A stretch of 9,316 nt of DNA from a bacterium (GCA_024224995.1 JAAENB010000776.1:1-9316), one strand, 5' to 3'; numbered from the stretch's first letter, positions 1-6,275 are shown. Notes: generated by a model not told the origin, from the sequence alone. A program made the numbers and translations.

Positions 1-372
1 ACCGGTACAACAAATGGTGCTGTTAATGCTCTTGGCAACCTGATAATTGGATATAATGAGCTGCGAACTGATACTTACGGACTTACTTACGGAGCTGATG
101 ACAAAAGCGGTTCTCACAATCTTGTTCTTGGGAGAAATCATAATTACCCATCATTCGGCGGAATTATCCTTGGATCATTAAATACAGCCGGAGCGGAAGG
201 TAACTTTGTGGCAGGACATGAGAACTTTGCTTCGGGCACTTATTCCAGCATAACCGGAGGTCGTTCCAACAGAGCAGGCAGCGCTCCTTACTCAACTGTA
301 AGCGGCGGTATTGGCAGGACTGCTTCCGGTGATGGTGACTGGGCAGCCGGCTCGTATTGGCAGGATTATTAA
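1..372 (+). CDS. Beta-roll (YadA-head-like) surface protein, C-terminal part
   Basis: The frame is open from the first base to a TAA at 370-372 and gives 123 residues; the start lies outside the window. The protein is Gly/Ser/Asn rich with degenerate repeats of the type SSITGGRSNRAGS and STVSGGIGRTASG. These resemble the left-handed beta-roll head repeats of trimeric autotransporter adhesins and of related repeat proteins in environmental bacteria. The segment GSHNLVLGRNHN followed by a GGIILGS stretch is typical of the region just before such repeats. The chain stops at WAAGSYWQDY with no coiled-coil stalk and no beta-barrel anchor, so it is either a secreted or otherwise attached repeat protein, or a shortened one. 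The family call rests on repeat pattern only; exact function is unknown. Confidence 0.72.
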   Translation, partial: TGTTNGAVNALGNLIIGYNELRTDTYGLTYGADDKSGSHNLVLGRNHNYPSFGGIILGSLNTAGAEGNFVAGHENFASGTYSSITGGRSNRAGSAPYSTVSGGIGRTASGDGDWAAGSYWQDY

Positions 373-390
373 AAATTTTCCCGCAGTTTT

Positions 391-418
391 CGTTGGAACG
401 CACGGACGTGTTCCAACG
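391..418 (+). terminator. Hairpin after the beta-roll gene, possible weak terminator
   Basis: CGTTGGAAC (391-399) pairs perfectly with GTTCCAACG (410-418), 19 bp after the stop codon. The following sequence is only moderately T-rich, with no clean T run, so termination is plausible but not certain. Confidence 0.4.
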
Positions 419-484
419 GTACTTATTTCTATACTTCCACTTTGAACTCCGGTAAAAGCTGCTTATTCCTCTGTAACTTATTTC

Positions 485-513
485 TTGACATTTTGCCCTA
501 TTTCTGATAGGGT
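485..513 (+). promoter_or_regulatory. Candidate promoter for the PrsW-led cluster
   Basis: A perfect TTGACA (485-490) is followed after 17 bp by TAGGGT (508-513), a poor -10 match (3 of 6). The inverted repeat CCCTAT (496-501) / ATAGGG (507-512) lies in the spacer and overlaps the -10, where a repressor site could sit. The ideal -35 and the position ahead of a five-gene cluster support it; the weak -10 lowers confidence. Confidence 0.4.
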
Positions 514-570
514 ATTAATTGGCACAAAAAGACTGTTTAATAGTGCAAAATGGGGTGAAAACCAATTAAT
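514..570. repeat. Inverted repeat between promoter and first gene, possible operator or leader stem
   Basis: ATTAATTGG (514-522) is the exact reverse complement of CCAATTAAT (562-570), with 39 bp between. It would enclose most of the putative leader and abut the start region of the PrsW-like gene, so pairing could affect translation start. Nine AT-rich bases can recur by chance. Confidence 0.35.
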
Positions 571-573
571 GAT

Positions 574-1305
574 TTGATAAATATTCTCATATCACTTCCT
601 ATGGCTGCTGCTCCGGCATTATTGTTGGTATGGTATTATTACAGGCAGGATAGAGAGAAACCGGAGCCAAAAGGGCTTGTAATAAAGATATTTTTACTGG
701 GTATTGTTAGTATTGTTCCGGCAATGCTTCTGGAAATGTTAGTCCAGTTCCTGGGCAGTACCCTGGACAATTTTCCTGTGCTGGTTAATTTATTCAGGGC
801 TTTTATTGTTGCCGGTTTATGTGAAGAGCTGGTAAAGCTGCTGGTGGTAAAACAGTTTGTTTATAACAAAATTGAGTTCGATGAAGTTATGGACGGAATT
901 GTTTATACGATTGTAGCCAGCCTGGGATTTGCCTGTTTTGAAAACGTGCTGTTTGTTATTAATGGCGGATTGCCGGTAGCTATTATGCGGTCGTTTACTG
1001 CCGTTCCCATGCATGCCCTGGCATCGGGGATGATGGGATTTTATATTGGCAAAGCGAAATTTGCCGGTACAAAAAAGGAAGAAATATCATTCATGATGAG
1101 GGGGCTTATTATTGCCGTACTGATACATGGTTTATACGACTTTGTCCTTTTTATTGAACCGTTCCTGGCATCTGTTTTTAGCGAAGAGATCGGGGTTTTT
1201 GTTTCTTTAACGATTTTTCCATTAATGATATTTGTTTTTTTTATTTTGAAAGGAAAGATTAAGTCCGCTATTACTGAAGATATACGTGAAGGTAGGACGG
1301 AGTAG
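574..1305 (+). CDS. PrsW-family intramembrane protease
   Basis: This 243-residue, highly hydrophobic protein has the layout of PrsW (the CPBP-like clan of glutamic membrane proteases), which cuts membrane anti-sigma factors in Bacillus. The N-terminus has a membrane segment followed by WYYYRQDREKPEP, a typical PrsW opening. Conserved motifs are CEELVK (E84, E85, K88), FEN (F122, E123), MHA (H147) and HGLYD (H185, D189). These supply the two glutamates and two histidines expected of the active site. TTG at 574 is taken as start. GGGGTGA at 552-558 is the nearest Shine-Dalgarno-like sequence but sits 15 nt away. An ATT at 565 has better spacing, and ATG 601 would cut into the first helix. It leads a plus-strand cluster, 37 bp before the PilZ gene. 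No sigma or anti-sigma gene is visible, so the substrate is unknown. Confidence 0.87.
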   Translation: MINILISLPMAAAPALLLVWYYYRQDREKPEPKGLVIKIFLLGIVSIVPAMLLEMLVQFLGSTLDNFPVLVNLFRAFIVAGLCEELVKLLVVKQFVYNKIEFDEVMDGIVYTIVASLGFACFENVLFVINGGLPVAIMRSFTAVPMHALASGMMGFYIGKAKFAGTKKEEISFMMRGLIIAVLIHGLYDFVLFIEPFLASVFSEEIGVFVSLTIFPLMIFVFFILKGKIKSAITEDIREGRTE

Positions 1306-1342
1306 CGGAATATTTGAATAAGTCCTTATTGGGACTGGGCTG

Positions 1343-1672
1343 GTGATTATGAAGGCAGATGAGAGAAGAAGAGATGAACGAGTTGATTTAAATAAGGATT
1401 ATTATTACCTGCCCGGTGATAGTAATCATGAACATGAATGCGTTGTTAAGAATATTTCTATTACCGGGGCCTGTATTACCGCGCATGATAAATTGAACGC
1501 GGATGAGATCCTCTTTTTGAATATTCGTGCCTCAAAAGAAATTGTTCTTAAAGCAAAGGTTGTGTGGAGGACTGACGCTGAATATGGCCTGCTCTTTCTT
1601 CTTGACACAAGCGAAGAATTTGAAAATATTAGTTTTATTATGAATAATTATGCCATTAATATTAATAAATAA
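1343..1672 (+). CDS. Small PilZ domain protein, probable c-di-GMP receptor
   Basis: The product is 109 residues and essentially one PilZ domain. It carries both signature elements of c-di-GMP binding: RxxxR (R9-R13 within ERRRDER) near the N-terminus, and NxSxxG (N37, S39, G42 within KNISITGACI). It then follows the beta-strand pattern of the family, including LKAKVVWR and a YGLLFL strand. No output domain is attached, so it probably acts by binding a partner protein. GTG 1343 and ATG 1349 are both possible starts; the motifs are unaffected. It is 37 bp after the PrsW-like gene and 24 bp before the AAA+ gene, so co-transcription is likely. A c-di-GMP link to the membrane protease or ATPase next door is inferred from position only. 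Confidence 0.87.
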   Translation: MIMKADERRRDERVDLNKDYYYLPGDSNHEHECVVKNISITGACITAHDKLNADEILFLNIRASKEIVLKAKVVWRTDAEYGLLFLLDTSEEFENISFIMNNYAININK

Positions 1673-1696
1673 GAAATAATACCGGGAGTTCCTGTT

Positions 1697-3721
1697 ATGC
1701 CTTCAACTAAAGAAATCGAAAGCCAATTAAAAGAGATTTATAATTGGCTCCTGGTATCGAATAAAAAGTTTATACTCAATGAACTGCAATCAATCCTGGG
1801 TAAAAATGAAACAATCGAAGATATCCTGGAAGGATCATTTAATGGGATCTCATCTCGAACAAAAGGAACCGAACCTGCCGGGATCGTATGCCTTACCAAC
1901 AGGCAGCTGGTGTTTCTCTCAACGGAAAAATCAAAACGGGGCCATGAGCTTGTGACGTTTGATGAAATAGATGATATTGAATATGAAAAAACCTATTCTT
2001 CCGCGAAAGTATCAATTCACCGGAGCGGGGGAAAAGAAACTGTTGTCTTTAAATCATTTGTTACGGAAGCCCCGGTTAAGCGGTTTATCGACCGTATTAC
2101 GGAGAAGGCCGGGAGCGGCGTTATTTATCAAAAAGACAGCTCTACATCAATGATCGATGATATTACCAATCTTTTTGCCAGCCGTTCTTCGCTTCCCGGT
2201 TTCCTGGACAAGATCAAAAATGCTGCTGATGATCTTATGGACAACAATATGAGAATCTCGGATAATGTATCAAATGAGTTGTCGGGCGGAATGGCGGGAA
2301 ATATCCCCGGAGCGGGAGAGGATGTTATCAATTTGAATTTTTTATTCCTTGAAGCAAAGAAGATCTATACGGGGCTGCATGGGTATCTCAATTTTAACAA
2401 TGATCTGCGGTTTAAAGAGATGCTGGTAAATGATTTTATTGTGCTTTCTTCTCTCTGTAGTATTGCCGATGGCGCCCTGCTGGACAATGAATTGCTCTTT
2501 ATGTCAATGGTCCTTATGCCGCTTAATCCCGACAACGCTCCTGAAATAGAAGAGCAGGCAAAAAGATTATTCCGCTTTGATCTTTTTCCGCCGGATCAAA
2601 AAGAAAATATCCTCAATTTCTGGAACAGGATTTCCCGGCATATTAAAGACTCAAAAATTGAAATTGACGGGAATATGCTAAAATCTCTTGAATATCTCAG
2701 GGGATACGACAAAGAACACGGGAGCGCTCATTTCGACAAACTTGCTTCGCTCTTCCATACCTACGCGGAATGCTTAATGAAAGCCGACGGCCGGATTGAT
2801 AAAAAAGAAGAAGAAAGACTAAAACAAATTGGAGTTCTTATTTATTCGAAAGAAGGAGCTCCCGGAGTCTCTGTAGACCCAGCTGAAGAAGAAGAAACCC
2901 TTGAAGAGGTTATGGTAAAGATCAATAAATTGATTGGCATGCAAAATATCAAAGATGAAATTAACACCTTTATCAATTTAATTAAAGTCCAAAAAGAACG
3001 AAAAGACCGGGGATTGCCCACAACCCCTTTATCGCTGCATGCTGTTTTTTACGGCCCTCCCGGTACCGGGAAGACTACTATCGCGCGCCTTCTTGGCAAG
3101 GTTTACAAATGCCTGGGCTTGCTGGAAAAAGGACAGCTCGTGGAAACAGACCGTGCCGGCCTGGTGGCCGGTTATGTTGGGCAGACTGCTATTAAGGTCG
3201 ATGAAATTGTTCAAAAATCCCTTGACGGGATCTTATTTATTGACGAAGCCTATTCCTTAAGCCCGCCCGACGGAGGAAAAGACTTTGGCCAGGAAGCCAT
3301 TGACGCCATCTTAAAAAGAATGGAAGATTACCGGGAGCGCTTTGTTGTCATTGTGGCGGGCTATCCCGATGAAATGAAAAAATTTATTTATTCAAACCCC
3401 GGCCTTAAGTCCCGTTTTAGCAGGTATTTTTATTTTGATCATTATGAACCCGAGGAGTTAATACAAATATTCGATATTTTTAGCAACAACGTCTCTTTTG
3501 TCGTTACACCCGAAGCCAGGGACAAATTGCTTTCTCTTCTTGGGGAGTTTTATGTTACCCGGGACAAAACGTTCGGGAACGGCAGACTTGTTCGAAATAT
3601 TTTTGAAAAAATCGTTGAAAGACAGGCTAACAGGATCGCGGGAATCACTCCCCTGACCGATGAGATTTTGTGCTCCATTACGGAAGAGGATGTTCCGGCT
3701 AAGGATGATATGGTGCAGTAG
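1697..3721 (+). CDS. CbxX/SpoVK-type AAA+ ATPase with PH-like and TerB-like N-terminal domains
   Basis: This 674-residue, three-part protein starts at ATG 1697 with GGGAG 8 nt upstream. Residues about 20-135 resemble a bacterial PH (YokE-like) domain, with strands such as GIVCLTNRQLVFLS and ELVTFDEIDDIEY. Residues about 230-385 resemble a TerB-like helical domain, with two acidic ADG motifs, SIADGALLDNE (255-265) and KADGRIDKKEE (362-372). Residues about 400-665 are a CbxX/CfqX (SpoVK, EccA-like) AAA+ module. It has Walker A GPPGTGKT (453-460), GYVGQT pore-loop region (492-497), Walker B ILFIDEA (512-518), AGYPDEM (554-560), arginine finger in NPGLKSRF (R573) and sensor 2 FGNGR (626-630). All ATPase residues are intact. 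Family members form hexameric remodelling machines; the client here is unknown. The N-terminal PH part may place it at the membrane. It sits third in a probable operon with the PrsW-like and PilZ genes. Confidence 0.9.
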   Translation: MPSTKEIESQLKEIYNWLLVSNKKFILNELQSILGKNETIEDILEGSFNGISSRTKGTEPAGIVCLTNRQLVFLSTEKSKRGHELVTFDEIDDIEYEKTYSSAKVSIHRSGGKETVVFKSFVTEAPVKRFIDRITEKAGSGVIYQKDSSTSMIDDITNLFASRSSLPGFLDKIKNAADDLMDNNMRISDNVSNELSGGMAGNIPGAGEDVINLNFLFLEAKKIYTGLHGYLNFNNDLRFKEMLVNDFIVLSSLCSIADGALLDNELLFMSMVLMPLNPDNAPEIEEQAKRLFRFDLFPPDQKENILNFWNRISRHIKDSKIEIDGNMLKSLEYLRGYDKEHGSAHFDKLASLFHTYAECLMKADGRIDKKEEERLKQIGVLIYSKEGAPGVSVDPAEEEETLEEVMVKINKLIGMQNIKDEINTFINLIKVQKERKDRGLPTTPLSLHAVFYGPPGTGKTTIARLLGKVYKCLGLLEKGQLVETDRAGLVAGYVGQTAIKVDEIVQKSLDGILFIDEAYSLSPPDGGKDFGQEAIDAILKRMEDYRERFVVIVAGYPDEMKKFIYSNPGLKSRFSRYFYFDHYEPEELIQIFDIFSNNVSFVVTPEARDKLLSLLGEFYVTRDKTFGNGRLVRNIFEKIVERQANRIAGITPLTDEILCSITEEDVPAKDDMVQ

Positions 3722-3808
3722 GGGAGGGAAGGTTATCGGTTATCGGTGGCCTTGCGGGCCGGGTGATCGGTGGAGAGGGAGGGCACGCCGTGCCCGTACC
3801 GATGGATA
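3722..3808. other. Repetitive GC-rich spacer with short hairpins
   Basis: The gap between the AAA+ stop and the chosen archaemetzincin start contains GGTTATC repeated in tandem (3731-3744), a second ATCGGTGG copy, a GGCC-loop-GGCC hairpin (3749-3761) and a perfect GGGCAC-GCC-GTGCCC hairpin (3781-3795). No T run follows either stem. It reads as non-coding, which argues against a GTG start at 3770 for the next gene. Confidence 0.5.
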
Positions 3809-4438
3809 ATGATGAGGAAAATTTTGAGAAAAAAAAATAAGATTTATATTATATTAATATCGGCATTATTGCTTTCTTCTTTGTTGGCTGCTGCTGAGAG
3901 TAAGGTTGTTGTGGCGGTGCAGCCTTTTGGTAAGATTAATAAAAAGATTGTTGCTGTTGTTGCTGCGGGCATTGAAAAAGTTTATACTGTTGAAGTGGTT
4001 ATTTTGCCTCGGAAGAAATTGCCTGCCAATGCTTATTATCCGCCGAGAAAGCGGTATCGCGCCGGGAAGATCCTTGATTATTTGTCCGGTATTGTAAAGC
4101 CGGAACAAACAAAGATTGTAGGACTCACAAAACGGGATATTTCCACGACTAAAGGAAAGTTTTATGACTGGGGTATATTTGGTCTCGGCACTATTGATAA
4201 TAAACCCTGTGTTGTCTCTACCTTCAGGCTTCGCAGGGGCAGGGTTTCCGAAGCCTTTTTCAGAGGACGGCTTATTAAAGTAGTTAACCATGAACTGGGG
4301 CATACTTTTGGGATACCTCATTGTCCGTCAAAGGGCTGTCTTATGCAGGATGCCAGGGGGACCATTAAAACCGTTGATGCCGAATCGGGCGCGTTTTGTG
4401 AAACATGCAAGGAACACCTGAAAGGTTTGTTGCGGTAG
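3809..4438 (+). CDS. Secreted archaemetzincin-type zinc metalloprotease
   Basis: The core motif fits the archaemetzincin signature HExxHxxGx3Cx4CxMx17CxxC exactly. HELGHTFGIPHC carries zinc-binding H161, H165 and H171, catalytic E162 and C172. C177 and M179 follow, then 17 residues, then CETC (C197, C200), a likely second zinc site. ATG 3809 is preferred (209 residues; ATG 3812 is equivalent). It begins MMRKILRKKNKIY followed by a hydrophobic run ending in LLAAAES, a clear signal peptide. A longer frame from GTG 3770 would prefix 13 residues encoded by the repetitive spacer and hide the signal. The ribosome binding site is weak. Archaemetzincins are usually cytosolic, so export is odd. The next gene starts 9 bp downstream, implying co-expression. 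Family call is firm; substrate unknown. Confidence 0.9.
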   Translation: MMRKILRKKNKIYIILISALLLSSLLAAAESKVVVAVQPFGKINKKIVAVVAAGIEKVYTVEVVILPRKKLPANAYYPPRKRYRAGKILDYLSGIVKPEQTKIVGLTKRDISTTKGKFYDWGIFGLGTIDNKPCVVSTFRLRRGRVSEAFFRGRLIKVVNHELGHTFGIPHCPSKGCLMQDARGTIKTVDAESGAFCETCKEHLKGLLR

Positions 4439-4447
4439 TGTGATAAA

Positions 4448-5419
4448 ATGATAATACCGGATCACATTCTACTGGGTACTGCTGTTGCCCAGGTTTCCGC
4501 TTCCAAAGACAGGGCCGCGTGGCTTTCTATTCTTTTTTTGTCGATTTTTCCTGATGCCGATATTATTCTCGGACTGCCCGGTACTGCTGCCTATTTAAAT
4601 AATCACCGTATTTATACGCATAATATTTTTTTTGGTATTATTGTTAGCTTGCTGTTAACCATTCTTTTTTTCCGAAAAAGCAGGTTTTCGTTTCCCCGGT
4701 TTTTCGCGCTTTGCATGAGCGCTTTCCTGGGGCATGTTTTTCTTGATTGTTTAAATGCCTTTGGGACTAAAGTTTTTTTCCCGCTTTCTCATATACGGGT
4801 TGCTTTTTCTTTCCTGTTTGAGTTCGATATTATTTTTTCACTTCTTTTGTATGGCGCTGTTGGGATAATTTTTTTTATGAAAGAGCCGCCTCTCTTCCGG
4901 AAGCTGGGGCTCCTTTCTTTGTGCCTGGTATACGCCTTAATCGTTGTTCCCTTTTTTAAAAATAAACAAATTGACCGGTACGACAGTCAATTCCGGAAAG
5001 CTTCCGGGCATTCCGGGTATATTTCCCGGGAGTGTTATCCCTGGTTTTGGCAGCACTGGAGAGCTGTGTATGAACTGGACAAGCAATATTGCCTCATTGA
5101 AAAAAATATTGATAATACCTATAGTAAAAGATCCGATAGTAATTTCGATTTTGAAAGCACTCCGGATACAACAGACAAGAACAAAGAATACCGGGTTGAA
5201 TTTTATGACAAATATCCTCCCTCCTATGATGAGATCCGTGAGCTTGAGGTTGTTAAAGCCTACCATCGATATACCGACTCCGCCGCGTTCAGGGAAAAGA
5301 ATAAAAAAATAGAGATGTTCAGCATGCGATACCCTGAAACAGTCTATAAAGTAACCCTGGAACGAGTTAACGGTTCCTGGAAATTCACCGACATGACCGG
5401 GGCTTCCGCCCGGGATTAA
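4448..5419 (+). CDS. Membrane-bound metal-dependent hydrolase, YdjM/YbcI (DUF457) family
   Basis: This 323-residue inner-membrane protein opens MIIPDHILLG and has the family's dispersed metal-ligand-like residues: H6, D36 and D38 in FPDADI, H53/H58 in HRIYTHN, H96 and D100 in GHVFLDCLNAFG. Roughly five hydrophobic segments fall at about 24-42, 59-76, 83-105, 121-143 and 152-170. A soluble C-terminal part of about 150 residues follows, with YPWFWQHW (around 198-205), as in longer family members. ATG 4448 is the first start, 9 bp after the archaemetzincin stop. No strong Shine-Dalgarno is visible, so translational coupling is likely. Biochemical function in the family is poorly known; hydrolase is inferred from the conserved His/Asp set. 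Its stop is 1 bp from the convergent DAHP synthase remnant. Confidence 0.86.
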   Translation: MIIPDHILLGTAVAQVSASKDRAAWLSILFLSIFPDADIILGLPGTAAYLNNHRIYTHNIFFGIIVSLLLTILFFRKSRFSFPRFFALCMSAFLGHVFLDCLNAFGTKVFFPLSHIRVAFSFLFEFDIIFSLLLYGAVGIIFFMKEPPLFRKLGLLSLCLVYALIVVPFFKNKQIDRYDSQFRKASGHSGYISRECYPWFWQHWRAVYELDKQYCLIEKNIDNTYSKRSDSNFDFESTPDTTDKNKEYRVEFYDKYPPSYDEIRELEVVKAYHRYTDSAAFREKNKKIEMFSMRYPETVYKVTLERVNGSWKFTDMTGASARD

Positions 5420-5420
5420 G

Positions 5421-5654
5421 CTAAACCGGTCGTTTATCTACCATTTCCGAAAGAGGCTTAAGCCGCTTCATGAGCTGTTCGAACTTGTCGGGCCGCAGTG
5501 ACTGGCTTCCGTCACAGAGCGCACTCTCCGGTGTTATATGACATTCGATCATGAGTCCGTCTGCGCCGGCCGCGATTGCTGCCAGGGACAGGGGTTCTAT
5601 TAATTTCCAGTTTCCTGCCGCGTGTGTTGGGTTTTCCTGCATTAGTACGATCAT
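5421..5654 (-). pseudogene. DAHP synthase C-terminal remnant (first step of the shikimate pathway)
   Basis: This 77-residue reading frame matches only the last quarter of type I-beta DAHP synthase (usually about 330-350 residues). Recognisable motifs are NPTHAAGNW (family PSHAAGK/R), AAIAAGADGLMIECH (family IEVH) and ALCDGSQSL (family DGPQSL). Three of the enzyme's four metal ligands are present (H11, E37, D48). The Cys ligand and the whole substrate-binding N-terminal barrel are missing, so it cannot be an active enzyme alone. The frame is closed upstream by an in-frame TAA two codons before the ATG, and beyond that lie terminators, not coding sequence. Oddly, GGAGGT sits 5 nt before the ATG, so the remnant may still be translated. 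DGSQSL in place of DGPQSL suggests some drift. Confidence 0.8.
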
Positions 5655-5659
5655 GGCTT

Positions 5660-5665
5660 ACCTCC
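5660..5665 (-). promoter_or_regulatory. Strong Shine-Dalgarno ahead of the DAHP synthase remnant
   Basis: On the minus strand the sequence reads ACGGAGGTAAGCC then ATG, a six-base match at 5-nt spacing. It is unusual before a truncated gene and sets the start at 5654. Confidence 0.6.
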
Positions 5666-5676
5666 GTTTTTTTTAC

Positions 5677-5708
5677 AAAAAAAAAGGCCGCCTGCGAGTT
5701 TGGCGACC
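5677..5708 (-). terminator. Rho-independent-type terminator, proximal of two
   Basis: On the minus strand GGTCGCC (5708-5702) pairs with GGCGGCC (5692-5686) across a 9-nt loop, followed by nine Ts (5685-5677). One pair is a U-G wobble on the minus strand but a forbidden C-A on the plus strand, which favours minus-strand function. It lies about 20 nt before the DAHP synthase remnant start. Confidence 0.72.
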
Positions 5709-5730
5709 TGTATATGGTGGTTTATACCAT

Positions 5731-5762
5731 TAAAAAAGGCCGCCGGCTTCTCGCCTGCGGCC
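5731..5762 (-). terminator. Rho-independent-type terminator, distal of two
   Basis: On the minus strand GGCCGC (5762-5757) pairs with GCGGCC (5743-5738), with an inner GGC/GCC pairing after one A-G mismatch, and six Ts follow (5737-5732). The stem plus T run is a textbook intrinsic terminator for leftward transcription. Confidence 0.75.
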
Positions 5763-5766
5763 TCTG

Positions 5767-5856
5767 AATATTACAATATCCACAAAAGCTACAAACGAGC
5801 TGTGCTATAAAAATAGTACCAAAAGTAAAAATAGCTTTTGTGGATGTTGTAATATT
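5767..5856. repeat. Long inverted repeat, 25-bp arms around a 40-nt loop
   Basis: The arm 5767-5791 matches the reverse complement of 5832-5856 at 24 of 25 positions; the one difference would be a G-U pair in the minus-strand RNA (an A-C mismatch on the plus strand). Key arm sequence is ATCCACAAAAGCTA. A smaller stem, GTGCTAT (5802-5808) with ATAGTAC (5812-5818), lies inside the loop. No ORF is present. It could be a small palindromic mobile element or a leader structure; it lies directly upstream of the two terminators in the leftward direction. Confidence 0.65.
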
Positions 5857-6033
5857 TATTATTCATTGTTTTTAATTTATAACTTTATTTTTTCTTTAAT
5901 TGTCCGGGCCGCCTGGCCCTTCCCAAAATATTAAATATGACCGTACGACAAAATAGCTCCATTTGTCAATAAAAAAATCATATATTTAAGTCTACTACTA
6001 TCACAGGCAGCACTTTCAATTTGCAGATTTTAG
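5857..6033. other. AT-rich intergenic stretch without a gene
   Basis: No plausible ORF or RNA gene is seen. One small GC stem, GGGCC (5906-5910) with GGCCC (5915-5919), stands out. A minus-strand TTGACA (5969-5964) has no -10 at normal spacing, so a leftward promoter is not supported. Confidence 0.45.
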
Positions 6034-6043
6034 AACAATGTCA

Positions 6044-6148
6044 GGGAATAAGTCCCGGCTTTCCGGAACAGGAGACACGGAAGTCGACGCCCCTGTGTAA
6101 TACACGATGTATTATCACAGGGGTGGAGGAAAGCCGGGACTTATTCCC
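6044..6148. repeat. Perfect 21-bp inverted repeat with nested second stem
   Basis: 6044-6064 is the exact reverse complement of 6128-6148 (GGGAATAAGTCCC at the outer edge). Inside, CCCCTGTG (6090-6097) pairs with CACAGGGG (6116-6123), continuing through TAATAC/GTATTA with a single bulged base. The outer GGGAAT also belongs to the terminal repeat of the surrounding element, so two folds compete. Confidence 0.8.
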
Positions 6149-6188
6149 GAGCGCACCTAGTAAATAAATGATTTCTACTCTGGAGTAT

Positions 6189-6206
6189 GCGCAGCTAACG
6201 CTGCGC
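6189..6206. repeat. Perfect 7-bp hairpin
   Basis: GCGCAGC (6189-6195) and GCTGCGC (6200-6206) flank a TAAC loop. This is the first of three back-to-back hairpins. Confidence 0.75.
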
Positions 6207-6207
6207 G

Positions 6208-6252
6208 AGGGATGGGGGTTGAGGGGGCGAAGCCCCCTCAACCCCCATCCCT
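6208..6252. repeat. Perfect 21-bp palindrome with GAA loop
   Basis: 6208-6228 is the exact reverse complement of 6232-6252, leaving a 3-nt loop. The arms are almost pure purine or pyrimidine (GATGGGGGTTGAGGGGG). Such a stem can extrude as a cruciform or block polymerase, and is a possible bidirectional transcription barrier although it has no T run. Confidence 0.85.
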
Positions 6253-6255
6253 CCT

Positions 6256-6275
6256 CGCGGCGCGGAAGCGCCGCG
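6256..6275. repeat. Perfect 8-bp GC hairpin with GGAA loop
   Basis: CGCGGCGC (6256-6263) pairs with GCGCCGCG (6268-6275) around a GGAA tetraloop. It lies 3 bp after the preceding palindrome. Confidence 0.8.

Noticed and set aside
3770..3808. GTG start for the archaemetzincin, 13 codons upstream
   Set aside because: The added residues come from repetitive hairpin sequence, there is no suitable ribosome binding site, and it would bury the signal peptide.
3866..4321. 151-codon minus-strand open frame opposite the archaemetzincin gene
   Set aside because: It lies entirely over a gene with a complete catalytic signature, and its product is a low-complexity Asn/Arg-rich chain without recognisable motifs.
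5660..5860. T-box or other known riboswitch before the DAHP synthase remnant
   Set aside because: No T-box consensus or other riboswitch core could be recognised; only terminator stems and the long palindrome are visible.
5964..5969. Leftward TTGACA as promoter for the DAHP synthase remnant
   Set aside because: No -10-like hexamer lies at 15-19 bp; the nearest AT-rich candidate is about 26 bp away.
6041..6241. 66-codon minus-strand open frame in the multi-hairpin element
   Set aside because: It is built from palindrome arms, so it stays open because of the repeats and not because of coding selection.
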